DNA of 64,000 bases, from the NCBI RefSeq assembly GCF_000799165.1, contig NZ_JUGF01000001.1, positions 825,775-889,774 of the forward strand. Reading direction: 5' to 3'. Position numbers and translations under genes: made by a program. The stretch is from Methylotenera versatilis 7 (GTDB lineage Bacteria; Pseudomonadota; Gammaproteobacteria; Burkholderiales; Methylophilaceae). Below the pieces are notes generated by a model. It made no database searches. It saw only the letters and a list, made by a program, of their open reading frames with translations, and was not told the origin of the DNA. This document shows positions 47,678 to 56,510 of the stretch, one piece after another. How positions within the stretch are numbered: position 1 is the stretch's first letter; each line of letters begins with the position of its first letter.

Positions 47678-48544
47678 TTGAAAAAACTCGTTATATTTGG
47701 TGTGGGCCTGATTGGCGGCTCGGTTGCATTGGCTTTGAAGCAAGCACGATTTACTTCGCATATTGTTGGCGTTGGGCGCACAAAATCCAGCTTAGATGAG
47801 GCATTAACATTAGGCGTGATTGATAGTGCAGAAACCGATATTGCCAAGGCTTTAGACGGCGCTGATTTAATATTAATTGCTGCACCGGTCGCACAGACAA
47901 CTGCCATTCTACAAAGCATCAAACCGCATTTAAACAAACAAACCGTCATTACCGATGCAGGTAGCACCAAAGGCGATGTACTGGCAGCAGCGCATACTGT
48001 GTTGGGCGCACAGTTCAATCGGTTTGTCGGCGGCCACCCAATTGCAGGCGCAGAAAAATCTGGCGTTTCGGCAGCAAAAGTTGATTTATTTATCGGTAAA
48101 AACGTCGTATTAACACCAACCACAGAAACAAATATGGACGCCATTGCCAGCGTTACACAGCTTTGGCAGGCATGTGGTGCAATTGTAAGTGAGATGCCCG
48201 CTGAAAATCACGATGGCATTTTTGCCGCAGTGAGCCATTTACCGCATTTATTGGCATTTGCGTTGGTTGATGATATTGCTGCACGACCAAATGCTGCACA
48301 ACTATTCAGTTTCGCTGCCAGCGGTTTCAGAGACTTCACGCGTATTGCAGGTAGCCATCCTGAAATGTGGCGTGATATCAGTTTAGCCAATAGAGCAGCG
48401 CTGCTTAACGAGTTAAGTGCTTACCAATTGGAATTAAATCAATTAAAACAATTGATTGAAAATGAAGATGGCGCTGGACTACAAGCCTTATTTGAACGCG
48501 CGAGTGTAGCTAGAAACAATTGGGCAAATAGCAAAACAAGATAA
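47678..48544 (+). CDS. tyrA: Prephenate dehydrogenase
   Basis: TyrA oxidises prephenate (or arogenate) in tyrosine synthesis. The 288-residue protein has the dinucleotide-binding IFGVGLIGGSVALALKQ near residue 5, TDAGSTKGDV near 92, GGHPIAGAEKSG near 114 and VSHLPHLLAFALV near 185. The start is TTG 47678; no ATG lies before the Rossmann motif, and GGAG is 12 nt upstream. TTACAAT at 47619-47625 may be the -10. aroA follows after 12 nt as an aromatic operon. Confidence 0.94.
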   Translation: MKKLVIFGVGLIGGSVALALKQARFTSHIVGVGRTKSSLDEALTLGVIDSAETDIAKALDGADLILIAAPVAQTTAILQSIKPHLNKQTVITDAGSTKGDVLAAAHTVLGAQFNRFVGGHPIAGAEKSGVSAAKVDLFIGKNVVLTPTTETNMDAIASVTQLWQACGAIVSEMPAENHDGIFAAVSHLPHLLAFALVDDIAARPNAAQLFSFAASGFRDFTRIAGSHPEMWRDISLANRAALLNELSAYQLELNQLKQLIENEDGAGLQALFERASVARNNWANSKTR

Positions 48545-48556
48545 AGAAAACCGTTT

Positions 48557-49840
48557 ATGGAACAATTACACTTAGCTGCTGCCAACCACGCCAAAGGCCA
48601 AATTAGACTACCCGGCTCTAAAAGCATTTCCAATCGCACATTATTATTAGCAGCATTGTCCAATGGCATCACTGAAATTCACGATCTATTAGCCTCTGAC
48701 GATACCAGCCGCATGCTGGAAGCTTTAGAAAAACTCGGTGTAAAAATTGAAAATCTCGGCGGAAACACTTGGCGCGTCACAGGTTGCAATGGAAACTTAC
48801 CGAATAAAAATACAGCGTTATTTTTAGGCAATGCAGGCACCGCTTTTCGCCCACTCACTGCTGCACTTGCCCTATCTGGCGGACATTACAACCTAAGCGG
48901 CGTGCCGCGTATGCACGAAAGGCCGATTGGTGATTTGGTTAATGCGCTGCGCCAGGCAGGCGCTATTATTGATTACACTGGAAATGATGGCTTTCCACCT
49001 TTTAACATTTCGCCAGCCACTTTCAATTTAAATGAACCGATTCAAATTCGCGGCGATGTTTCCAGTCAATTTTTAACAGCGCTTTTAATGGCGCTACCAT
49101 TAACCAAACAGCAAGCCACTATTGAAGTAGTAGGCGAGTTAATTTCCAAGCCCTATATTGAAATCACACTGAACTTAATGGCTAAATTTGGCGTAAAAGT
49201 TCAGCGTAAAGGCTGGGAAAGCTTTACGATTGCAACCAATAGCGCCTATACCTCTCCCAAAACAATCCATGTTGAAGGCGACGCCTCAAGTGCCTCATAC
49301 TTCCTGGCTGCTGGCGCAATTGGCGGCGATGTTCGAGTAGATGGTTTAGGCAAAAGCAGCATTCAAGGTGATGTACGTTTTGCTGAGGCAGTTGAACTCA
49401 TGGGCGGCAATATTAGCTATGGTGAAAATCATATTCAATCCAAAAAAACCCATCAAATCAAAGAAATTGATTTGGATTGCAACCATATTCCCGACGCTGC
49501 AATGACTTTGGCAGTGATGGCTTTATTTGCAGATGGCACAACTACTCTTAGAAACATCGCCAGCTGGCGTGTGAAAGAAACTGATCGGCTCACAGCAATG
49601 GCGACCGAGTTACGCAAAGTGGGCGCAATTGTGGAAGAAGGCGCAGATTACTTAACCATTACACCACCCGAAAAATTGACACCGAATGCGGTTATTGATA
49701 CTTATGATGACCACCGCATGGCGATGTGCTTTTCTTTGGTGAGTTTAGGTGGCGTGCCGATTACCATTAATGATCCTAAATGTGTGAATAAAACATTTCC
49801 GGATTACTTTGAAGAATTTAAAAAACTGGTCAGCTTATAG
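48557..49840 (+). CDS. aroA: 3-phosphoshikimate 1-carboxyvinyltransferase
   Basis: EPSP synthase joins shikimate 3-phosphate with phosphoenolpyruvate. The 427-residue protein has [17 protein letters not shown] near residue 18, [14 protein letters not shown] near 92, [13 protein letters not shown] near 169 and [11 protein letters not shown] near 384. The glyphosate-contact LFLGNAGTA stretch is canonical. It follows tyrA by 12 nt and ends at a terminator that includes its stop codon. Confidence 0.97.
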   Translation: MEQLHLAAANHAKGQIRLPGSKSISNRTLLLAALSNGITEIHDLLASDDTSRMLEALEKLGVKIENLGGNTWRVTGCNGNLPNKNTALFLGNAGTAFRPLTAALALSGGHYNLSGVPRMHERPIGDLVNALRQAGAIIDYTGNDGFPPFNISPATFNLNEPIQIRGDVSSQFLTALLMALPLTKQQATIEVVGELISKPYIEITLNLMAKFGVKVQRKGWESFTIATNSAYTSPKTIHVEGDASSASYFLAAGAIGGDVRVDGLGKSSIQGDVRFAEAVELMGGNISYGENHIQSKKTHQIKEIDLDCNHIPDAAMTLAVMALFADGTTTLRNIASWRVKETDRLTAMATELRKVGAIVEEGADYLTITPPEKLTPNAVIDTYDDHRMAMCFSLVSLGGVPITINDPKCVNKTFPDYFEEFKKLVSL

Positions 49841-49873
49841 TGTTAAGCATTCAAAACTTAACACTATTTTTAA
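49838..49873 (+). terminator. Terminator of the tyrA-aroA operon
   Basis: TAGTGTTAAG (49838-49847) pairs perfectly with CTTAACACTA (49857-49866), 9-nt loop, followed by TTTTTAA. The left arm begins with the aroA stop codon. It also lies just beyond the convergent DUF2061 gene. Confidence 0.85.
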
Positions 49874-49878
49874 CTAAA

Positions 49879-50103
49879 TTAATGCATATGCAACCAGCCC
49901 AATTTCACGGTTTTGGCATATTTTTCGGGGTTGGTTTGCTCGAATTTTTTCCACGCTTTTTCGTGAAAGTAGAAAACAACCGTATTGCAGGCAGGTTCGA
50001 TAATTGCCAACAAACCACCGACCATTGCGCTACCCGTTAACAAATATCCTACGGTGAATGCAACGGTAAAGTGTAAAATTGCGAATGAAATTGTTTTAGC
50101 CAT
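49879..50103 (-). CDS. DUF2061 small membrane protein
   Basis: The 74-residue protein has two membrane helices (FAILHFTVAFTVGYLLTG and VGGLLAIIEPACNTVVFYFHE) and the family's closing HEKAWKKFEQTNPEKYAK. Its function is unknown. AAGGAG lies just before the ATG. It is on the opposite strand to its neighbours, with aroA convergent and cmk divergent. Confidence 0.88.
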   Translation of the reverse strand: MAKTISFAILHFTVAFTVGYLLTGSAMVGGLLAIIEPACNTVVFYFHEKAWKKFEQTNPEKYAKTVKLGWLHMH

Positions 50104-50193
50104 GCTGAACTCCTTAAATGAATGAAACCATTATTGTTCCATTAAGAAATTTAATCCAATTGATTGTCAAAATACCATTGATAAGTTTTACTT

Positions 50194-50859
50194 ATGCATA
50201 ACACCCTCACCCCCGTTATTACCATTGATGGTCCTTCTGCCAGCGGAAAAGGCACTATTGCCGAGCGTGTAGCAGAAAAACTCGGCTTTCATTATCTGGA
50301 TTCCGGTGCGTTATATAGAATCGTCGCATTTGCTGCCAAAAGAAATAATATCGCATGGAATCAAGCAGATACACTGGGTGAATTGGCAAAAAAACTCCAT
50401 ATACAATTTACCAAAGGTGAGATTTATTTGGATGGGGAGCGCATTACCGAAGCAGTTAGAAGTGAAGAAATGAGTCGCGGCGCATCAGAAGTCGCCATTC
50501 ACCCACCCGTTCGTGATGCGTTATTGGGCTTACAGCGCAGTTTTCGCCAGGAACCTGGCTTGGTTGGAGATGGTCGCGATATGGGCTCTGTGATTTTTAC
50601 AGATGCACCGTTGAAAATATTTTTAACGGCCGATGTAGAAACACGGGCAGAACGTCGCTACAAGCAACTCATCAACAAAGGCTTAACGGCTGACTATTCG
50701 CAAATTTTAGCGGATCTGCAAAGTCGTGATTATCGCGACAGCCAGCGCAGTGCTGCGCCGCTTATTCAAACAGCCGATGCGCTATTGCTGGACACCACGC
50801 ATCGCAACATTGAACAAGCGGTAGCGTTCGTTTTAAATGCTTATCAGAAGCACCAGTAA
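50194..50859 (+). CDS. cmk: Cytidylate kinase
   Basis: Cmk phosphorylates CMP and dCMP. The 221-residue protein has Walker A ITIDGPSASGKGTIAERVA near residue 9, HYLDSGALYRIVA near 34, VGDGRDMGSVIF near 126 and FLTADVETRAERR near 147. It precedes rpsA, the usual cmk-rpsA-ihfB order, but a promoter and a 213-nt gap separate it from rpsA. Confidence 0.96.
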   Translation: MHNTLTPVITIDGPSASGKGTIAERVAEKLGFHYLDSGALYRIVAFAAKRNNIAWNQADTLGELAKKLHIQFTKGEIYLDGERITEAVRSEEMSRGASEVAIHPPVRDALLGLQRSFRQEPGLVGDGRDMGSVIFTDAPLKIFLTADVETRAERRYKQLINKGLTADYSQILADLQSRDYRDSQRSAAPLIQTADALLLDTTHRNIEQAVAFVLNAYQKHQ

Positions 50860-50908
50860 AAAATCTTAAAAAACACCTAACAATCGCCATTAAAAAAGCA
50901 TTAAGTCA

Positions 50909-50937
50909 TTGAACTCATGCTATTTTTTGTGTAAGAT
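50909..50937 (+). promoter_or_regulatory. rpsA sigma-70 promoter
   Basis: TTGAAC (50909-50914), a 17-nt spacer and TAAGAT (50932-50937) form a good promoter. The predicted leader is about 128 nt long. Confidence 0.75.
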
Positions 50938-50944
50938 GTCCGAT

Positions 50945-51072
50945 TCGTGTTAAGTTTAAAACAATTAGTTTAATTTAACGTTTAATAACTGCCCCACTGC
51001 TAGGTGGGAACGCTTACGGTAATTTTCAAATTTGAAAAATGGCTTTAAGTAATTTTTTAGGTAACTCTTTTA
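50945..51072 (+). promoter_or_regulatory. rpsA leader, probable S1 autoregulation site
   Basis: The leader holds a hairpin CCCAC...GTGGG (50994-51009) and a palindrome TTTTCAAATTTGAAAA. No proper Shine-Dalgarno sequence precedes the ATG (only AGG 12 nt away). E. coli rpsA also has a folded leader with no good Shine-Dalgarno, through which S1 represses itself; the same is inferred here. Confidence 0.5.
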
Positions 51073-52587
51073 ATGGCTTCTACTTCTAACACTCCATCAT
51101 CGATGGAATCTTTCGCCGCGCTTTTTGAAGAAAGCTTGGCACGTCAGGAAATGCGTTCTGGTGAAGTAATCACCGCCGAGGTTGTATCAATTGATAGTGA
51201 CCACGTAATTGTTAACGCTGGCTTAAAATCTGAAAGCGTAATTGACGCTGCGGAATTCAAAAATGCTCAAGGCGAGCTTGAAGTGGCCGTTGGCGACTTT
51301 GTAAAAGTATGTATCGAAAAGCTGGAAGATGGCTTTGGTTCAACTCAACTTTCTCGCGAAAAAGCGAAGAAAATGGAAGCTTGGCTTGATCTAGAAGATG
51401 CTATGAACGAAGGCCGCGTAGTTAAAGGTTTCGTATCTAGCCGTGTTAAAGGCGGTTTACGCGTTTCTGTTAATGGCATCATGGCTTTCTTGCCAGGTTC
51501 ATTAGTGGATATTCGTCCAGTTAAAGACACCACTCCTTTTGAAAATAAAGAGTGGGATTTCAAAGTAATTAAACTTGACCGCAAACGTAACAATATCGTG
51601 GTTTCTCGCCGTGCGGTAATGGAAGTCAGCATGGGTGCAGACCGTGAAGCGTTGATGAGTACATTGCAAGAAGGCGCAATCATCAAAGGTATTGTTAAAA
51701 ACATCACTGATTACGGTGCATTCGTTGATTTAGGCGGCATTGATGGCTTGCTGCATATTACTGACTTAGCATGGCGTCGCGTTAAGCACCCATCAGAAGT
51801 GCTAACAGTTGGTGAAGAAGTCGAAGCAAAAATCTTGAAATTCGATCAAGAGAAAAACCGTGTTTCATTAGGTATCAAACAATTAGGTGACGACCCATGG
51901 GTTGCATTGACTCGTCGTTACCCAGTCAGCACACGCTTGTTCGGTAAAGTTTCTAACATTACTGACTATGGCGCATTCGTTGAAGTAGAGCCAGGTATCG
52001 AAGGTTTGGTACACGTTTCAGAAATGGACTGGACTAACAAAAATATCCACCCAGGCAAAATCGCACAATTAGGCGACGAAGTTGAAGTGATGATTCTTGA
52101 GATCGATGAGGATCGTCGTCGTTTATCTTTAGGTATGAAACAGTGTAAAGCCAACCCTTGGGATGATTTCTCTGCTACTCACGCAAAAGGTGACAAAGTA
52201 TCTGGTCAAATCAAATCAATCACTGACTTCGGCGTATTTATCGGCCTAGCTGGTGGCATTGATGGCCTGGTGCATTTGTCTGACCTGTCATGGACACAAA
52301 CTGGCGAAGAAGCGATTCGTAACTTCAAAAAAGGTGACGAGTTAAGCGCAGTTATTTTAGCGATTGATGTTGAAAAAGAGCGTATCTCTCTAGGTGTTAA
52401 GCAACTGACTGAAGATCCATCAGGCGCTACACCTTCATCTACCAGCGAAGATAAAGCAGCTAAGCCAAAAGCTAAAGCAAAAACCAAAGCTGAAGATAGC
52501 AGTACTAAAGCTGAAGATGACGCGGCAGCAGCTGGTACAACTAACCTTGGCGCTTTATTAAAAGCAAAAATGGATAGCAAGAAATAA
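51073..52587 (+). CDS. rpsA: 30S ribosomal protein S1 (five S1 domains)
   Basis: S1 brings mRNA to the 30S subunit. I count five S1 domains, at about residues 29-96, 114-181, 202-270, 287-357 and 374-444. A Lys/Ala/Ser/Asp-rich tail and a terminal [14 protein letters not shown] follow. E. coli S1 has six; the sixth is absent here and the polar tail takes its place, giving 504 residues. Domains three to five share the ITDYGAFV or ITDFGVFI core. The first two are the ribosome-binding ones and are intact. No frameshift is seen at the junction after [10 protein letters not shown]. Confidence 0.96.
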   Translation: MASTSNTPSSMESFAALFEESLARQEMRSGEVITAEVVSIDSDHVIVNAGLKSESVIDAAEFKNAQGELEVAVGDFVKVCIEKLEDGFGSTQLSREKAKKMEAWLDLEDAMNEGRVVKGFVSSRVKGGLRVSVNGIMAFLPGSLVDIRPVKDTTPFENKEWDFKVIKLDRKRNNIVVSRRAVMEVSMGADREALMSTLQEGAIIKGIVKNITDYGAFVDLGGIDGLLHITDLAWRRVKHPSEVLTVGEEVEAKILKFDQEKNRVSLGIKQLGDDPWVALTRRYPVSTRLFGKVSNITDYGAFVEVEPGIEGLVHVSEMDWTNKNIHPGKIAQLGDEVEVMILEIDEDRRRLSLGMKQCKANPWDDFSATHAKGDKVSGQIKSITDFGVFIGLAGGIDGLVHLSDLSWTQTGEEAIRNFKKGDELSAVILAIDVEKERISLGVKQLTEDPSGATPSSTSEDKAAKPKAKAKTKAEDSSTKAEDDAAAAGTTNLGALLKAKMDSKK

Positions 52588-52686
52588 GTTAATTAGTAAT
52601 AACCAAGCTAGTTTGATGTTAATCGATATTAATTTAAACATATTAAGCTAAACAACAATAAGCTAAATTAAAGGCAACCATAAGCC

Positions 52687-52971
52687 ATGACAAAATCAGA
52701 ATTAATTAATTTATTAGCAGAGCGTTTTCCACAACTTGTTGTGAAAGACGCTGAGTTATCAGTTAAAGCAATTTTAGACGCAATGACTGATAACTTATCA
52801 ACTGGTGAGCGTATCGAAATCAGGGGATTTGGTAGTTTTAGTTTGAATTACCGCCCCCCACGTTTAGGTCGCAATCCAAAAACTGGCAGTAAGGTTCAAG
52901 TACCTGCAAAACATGTACCACACTTTAAAGCCGGTAAAGAGTTACGCGATCGCGTTGATTCTGCGACTTAA
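52687..52971 (+). CDS. ihfB: Integration host factor beta subunit
   Basis: IhfB pairs with IhfA to bend DNA by intercalating a proline. The 94-residue protein has the DNABII core [28 protein letters not shown] near residues 42-69, including the RNP beta-arm, and starts MTKSELI. It lies 99 nt after rpsA. It would be used at sigma-54 promoters such as amtB's. A very strong terminator follows. Confidence 0.96.
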   Translation: MTKSELINLLAERFPQLVVKDAELSVKAILDAMTDNLSTGERIEIRGFGSFSLNYRPPRLGRNPKTGSKVQVPAKHVPHFKAGKELRDRVDSAT

Positions 52972-52997
52972 AATTAGCGATTACTATCAGTTATATT

Positions 52998-53027
52998 AAA
53001 AACGGCGCAAAATTTGCGCCGTTTTTT
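52998..53027 (+). terminator. Terminator after ihfB
   Basis: AAAAACGGCGCAAA and TTTGCGCCGTTTTT form a near-perfect stem around a central A, ending in seven T. It is the strongest terminator of the window. Confidence 0.92.
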
Positions 53028-53137
53028 TATTTGCAATCTCTGTTCAGCATTTAGCTTTTTAAATAACTCACTACAATCAATTAGTCATAAAGCTTAAGCT
53101 TGGGTAAAATACCCTCTATATAATTGATTCAAGATTG

Positions 53138-54388
53138 ATGATGATAGAATTTGAATATTGGTGGCTGTTAGTTTTACCGCTGTTTTTTACTTTAGGCTGG
53201 ATTGCCGCGCGTGTCGATATTCGGCAGCTACTCTCAGAATCCACTACCCTCCCCGCCGCTTACTTTAAAGGCTTAAATTTTTTAATCAGCGATCAGCATG
53301 ATAAAGCCGTGGAAGCTTTTTCTGAAGCCGTGGAAGCTAATACTGACTCTTTAGAGCTACATTTTGCATTAGGTAGTTTGTTTAGGCGCACAGGCGAAAC
53401 AGACCGCGCCATCAATCTACATGTCAATTTGCTTGATAAAAAAGAATTAACCGAGCCACAAAAAAACGCAGTAAAAGCTGAACTCGCACAAGACTATTTA
53501 AAAGCAGGTTTATTTGACCGCGCTGAAGAATTATATAAAGACTTGGAAGATCAACGTTATCGCCAGCCAGCACTACGGGCCTTATTAGAGATTTACGTGC
53601 GCGAGCGTGAATGGGCGCAAGCCATTACTACCGCAACTGAACTGGAACGTTTATCTGGCGTACCTTTTAGAAAAGAAATTGCACAATACTATTGTGAAAT
53701 TGCCATGAATTTCATCATTGCGCAAAATCCAGATGCCGCACAAAAACAATTAGCATTAGCCTTGGATGCCAATAAAAAATGTATTCGTGCCAATGTGTTG
53801 CTGGGAGATATTGCAGCTAGCGCACAGCAACACCAAATCGCTATCTCTTATTGGAAACGCATAGAATTTCAGCAGCCAGAATACTTAGGTTTAATTGCCA
53901 GCAAAATGCTGAAAAGCTACCGGGCTTTAGACATTAACATTACTGGGGATGCTGAAAATACTGGCATTACAAATAATGGCAGCCATTTAAAAGAAGGTTT
54001 GGCACAACTCAATACGTATATTGAAGTCTACAAACTACCTTCGTTAATGTCTGTTCTATACGAAGCCACGCTGGCAGAAGAAGGCGCTGATAAAGCCGCT
54101 AAGCTTGCACGCAATGAGTTAATTCGCCAGCCCAGCTTAACTACGCTAGACCAACTGCTACAGGCGCGTGCAATGGCAGATGATATTAACAACCAAGACG
54201 TACAATTGATGCAACAAACCGTACGCAACGCAATTGGCAATCGCGCCGCTTATCATTGCAACCAATGTGGTTTCCGCGCCAAACAATATCACTGGCAATG
54301 CCCAGCTTGTAATGCTTGGGAATCATTGCCTGCCGAACCCTCTGAGACGGTACAGCGTGAAATGACCGTAAAAAAAACCAATCCGTAA
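53138..54388 (+). CDS. lapB: Lipopolysaccharide assembly protein B
   Basis: LapB (YciM) is anchored in the inner membrane and couples FtsH to LpxC to balance lipopolysaccharide and phospholipid. The 416-residue protein has an N-terminal membrane helix (about 4-22), TPR repeats (about 40-340) and a C-terminal rubredoxin-like zinc motif CNQCGF...CPACNAW near residue 370. ATG 53138 (or 53141) is preferred over TTG 53135. Its usual partner lapA, which often lies between ihfB and lapB, is missing here. A TATAAT at 53118-53123 may be its -10. pyrF follows closely. Confidence 0.94.
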   Translation: MMIEFEYWWLLVLPLFFTLGWIAARVDIRQLLSESTTLPAAYFKGLNFLISDQHDKAVEAFSEAVEANTDSLELHFALGSLFRRTGETDRAINLHVNLLDKKELTEPQKNAVKAELAQDYLKAGLFDRAEELYKDLEDQRYRQPALRALLEIYVREREWAQAITTATELERLSGVPFRKEIAQYYCEIAMNFIIAQNPDAAQKQLALALDANKKCIRANVLLGDIAASAQQHQIAISYWKRIEFQQPEYLGLIASKMLKSYRALDINITGDAENTGITNNGSHLKEGLAQLNTYIEVYKLPSLMSVLYEATLAEEGADKAAKLARNELIRQPSLTTLDQLLQARAMADDINNQDVQLMQQTVRNAIGNRAAYHCNQCGFRAKQYHWQCPACNAWESLPAEPSETVQREMTVKKTNP

Positions 54389-54411
54389 TTTAAACTCTAA
54401 AAGTTAAAAAA

Positions 54412-55113
54412 ATGATCGATTCTAAAATCATTGTCGCGCTGGATTATGCCGATTCGACTAGCGCACTCAATCTAGTTAATCAATTAGACCCTGGCTTATG
54501 CAAGCTTAAGATTGGTAAAGAGTTATTTACTGCCGCTGGCCCACAATTGGTGGAAAAACTAATTGCCAAAAACTTTCAGGTTTTTCTGGATTTAAAATTT
54601 CATGACATTCCTAATACCGTGGCAAAAGCTTGTGAGGCAGCGAGCAATTTAGGTGTCTGGATGCTGAACGTGCATGCCAGTGGCGGAACTGCCATGATGC
54701 AAGCAGCGCTGGAAGGTGTAGATAAAAGCAAGCAGTCACCTTACTTAATCGCCGTTACAGTATTAACCAGCATGAGCCAAGAAAATTTAAATGAAATCGG
54801 CGTCGAAAATAGCATTGAAAATCAAGTGCTTAAACTGGCAAAACTGACCCGGCTTGCTGGCCTGCATGGTGTCGTTTGTTCTGCATTGGAAGCCAAATTA
54901 TTAAAACAACAGTTGCCTTCAGACTTTTTATTGGTTACTCCCGGCATACGCCCCGCAAGTGCAAGCAAAGACGACCAAACGCGTATATTAACGCCAACGC
55001 AAGCCTTAATGGTAGGCGCAAGCTATTTGGTGATTGGTCGCCCAATTACTCAGGCCGCCAACCCTATTGATGCATTAATTGCTATCAACCAAGAAATTCA
55101 GGCATTTGCTTAA
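54412..55113 (+). CDS. pyrF: Orotidine 5'-phosphate decarboxylase
   Basis: PyrF converts OMP to UMP in pyrimidine synthesis. The 233-residue protein has the Asp/Lys catalytic [14 protein letters not shown] near residue 60, ALDYADS near 9, and the phosphate-binding VTPGIRP near 180 and VIGRPIT near 208. It starts 23 nt after lapB, the widespread lapB-pyrF pairing, and is of standard length. Confidence 0.96.
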   Translation: MIDSKIIVALDYADSTSALNLVNQLDPGLCKLKIGKELFTAAGPQLVEKLIAKNFQVFLDLKFHDIPNTVAKACEAASNLGVWMLNVHASGGTAMMQAALEGVDKSKQSPYLIAVTVLTSMSQENLNEIGVENSIENQVLKLAKLTRLAGLHGVVCSALEAKLLKQQLPSDFLLVTPGIRPASASKDDQTRILTPTQALMVGASYLVIGRPITQAANPIDALIAINQEIQAFA

Positions 55114-55217
55114 TTAGTTAAATGCGGGATTGTAGCATCTGGTAGTTAATCCACTAAAACAGTACACTAGCGTTGACGACAACGCTCGTCAAAACACTTA
55201 AATTTAGGGAGAAACAA

Positions 55218-55838
55218 ATGAAAAAAATACTAATAGCTTTACTCACTAGCCTGACACTTAGTTTTAATGCGTTTGCCGCAGTAAACTTAAATACCGCCAC
55301 TCAACAGGAACTGGAAACTTTAAATGGCATTGGCCCAGTAAAAGCACAGGCGATTATTGATTATCGCAAAAAAAATGGTGGTTTTAAATCGGTTGATGAA
55401 CTTGAAAAAGTAGATGGTGTTGGCGCAATTACACTGCAAAGCGTACGCAAAGACGTTGCAGTGAGCGGCAAAACAACGGTTGTAACACCTGCTGCAAAAG
55501 ACACCAGTTTAACTAAAGCTGCAGAATCAAAAACAGGTGACGCAAAAGCTAAAAAAGCAAAAGCGGAATCAAAGGCAAAAAGTGATTTAACGAAAGACGC
55601 TAAGCCGGCGAAAGAAACTAGCTTAGTTAAATCTGCTGAATCAAAAACCGGTGATGTAAAAGCGACAAAAGCCAAGAAAGAATCTAAAGCTAAAGAATCC
55701 AAAGCCGACGTAGCGAAAGAGACTAAAGCAGCTAAAGATACTAGCGCTGCAAAAACGGCCGAAGCAAAAAAAGCAGATCCAGCTAAAGAGAAAAAACCTG
55801 CAAAAGCTAAAAAAGCGGATGCTGAAAAGAAAGAGTAA
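55218..55838 (+). CDS. ComEA-like helix-hairpin-helix protein with repeat tail
   Basis: The 206-residue precursor has a signal peptide ([20 protein letters not shown]) and one ComEA-type HhH domain (about 21-80: [19 protein letters not shown] and later [10 protein letters not shown]). A long Lys/Ala/Glu-rich tail (about 90-206) with repeated units built on TSLxKxAESKTGDxKA follows. ComEA binds incoming DNA in the periplasm during transformation. The tail is unusual and very basic, so it may bind DNA or cell wall. ATG 55218 follows AGGGAG; an upstream in-frame start would hide the signal peptide. Confidence 0.88.
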   Translation: MKKILIALLTSLTLSFNAFAAVNLNTATQQELETLNGIGPVKAQAIIDYRKKNGGFKSVDELEKVDGVGAITLQSVRKDVAVSGKTTVVTPAAKDTSLTKAAESKTGDAKAKKAKAESKAKSDLTKDAKPAKETSLVKSAESKTGDVKATKAKKESKAKESKADVAKETKAAKDTSAAKTAEAKKADPAKEKKPAKAKKADAEKKE

Positions 55839-55878
55839 TCTGAATCATTCTTAGATATTTAAGAAGTTCTTCATCATT

Positions 55879-55904
55879 AAAAAACCCGCTTGCGCGGGTT
55901 TTTT
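55879..55904. terminator. Bidirectional terminator after the ComEA-like gene
   Basis: AAAAAACCCGC (55879-55889) pairs perfectly with GCGGGTTTTTT (55894-55904) around TTGC, with T runs on both strands. It serves the ComEA-like gene and the convergent glycine-zipper gene. Confidence 0.92.
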
Positions 55905-55917
55905 AATTTGCTGTAAA

Positions 55918-56379
55918 TTAATCACGATGTCCATTGTGATTATGCTTATTGTGACCTTTGCCACGTTTCTTTTTATGTTTATGGTTGTGATTATTGTTGT
56001 TACTTACCTTAGGACTTGGCTCATCAATAACCTTACCAACTATCGCGCCGCCTGCGCCACCTAAGCCAGAACCCACAACCGCACCTGTTGTGCTACCACT
56101 CACTTTGCGACCTACATAAGCGCCACCAGCACCGCCGGCTGCACCTCCAATCACTGCACCGGCTTGACCTTCACCCTTGGTAGTGACAGCACCGCCCAAG
56201 CCACCACCTACTGCACCACCGATAACTTCGCCAGTGCTACCGCCAACAACACTACCAATCGCAGTGCCAGCAGCAGCGCCTAAACCACCGCCCACAGCTG
56301 TTTTAGCATTGCTATCTGCAGCCATCACTTGACCTGAGAATAACAAAGCTAATAAAAATTGAATCGAGATACCTTTCAA
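55918..56379 (-). CDS. Exported glycine-zipper protein with His/Asn/Lys tail
   Basis: The 153-residue precursor has a signal peptide (cleavage near residue 20), a long run of glycine-zipper repeats (about 25-118, G-x-x-x-G with Ala and Val), and a C-terminal tail rich in Asn, His, Lys and Arg. Glycine zippers insert in membranes and occur in outer-membrane or channel proteins; the His tail could hold metal. The start is TTG 56379, with AAGGAG 8 nt before it. Role unknown. Confidence 0.83.
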   Translation of the reverse strand: MKGISIQFLLALLFSGQVMAADSNAKTAVGGGLGAAAGTAIGSVVGGSTGEVIGGAVGGGLGGAVTTKGEGQAGAVIGGAAGGAGGAYVGRKVSGSTTGAVVGSGLGGAGGAIVGKVIDEPSPKVSNNNNHNHKHKKKRGKGHNKHNHNGHRD

Positions 56380-56462
56380 AACACACTCCTTTTAAGTACT
56401 ACAAAGCCACTGCTTTGTCTCACACGTATATTACAAGATAAAAAATACTGATAAATCAGAAA

Positions 56463-56486
56463 GCGCCGACATTGCAAGTCAGCGTT
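56463..56486 (-). terminator. Possible terminator after metG
   Basis: On the minus strand CGCTGAC pairs with GTCGGCG (one G-T pair) around 7 nt, about 27 nt beyond the metG stop. Few T follow directly, so the call is weak. Confidence 0.4.
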
Positions 56487-56510
56487 TTCCTACAAACAAA
56501 CGGCTGAAAA

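Noticed and set aside
49840..50040. A 66-codon plus-strand frame after aroA
   Set aside because: It starts inside the aroA terminator and is antisense to the better supported DUF2061 gene.
55361..55702. A 113-codon minus-strand frame inside the ComEA-like gene
   Set aside because: It mirrors the Lys/Ala repeats of the sense strand; low-complexity repeats leave the opposite strand open by chance.
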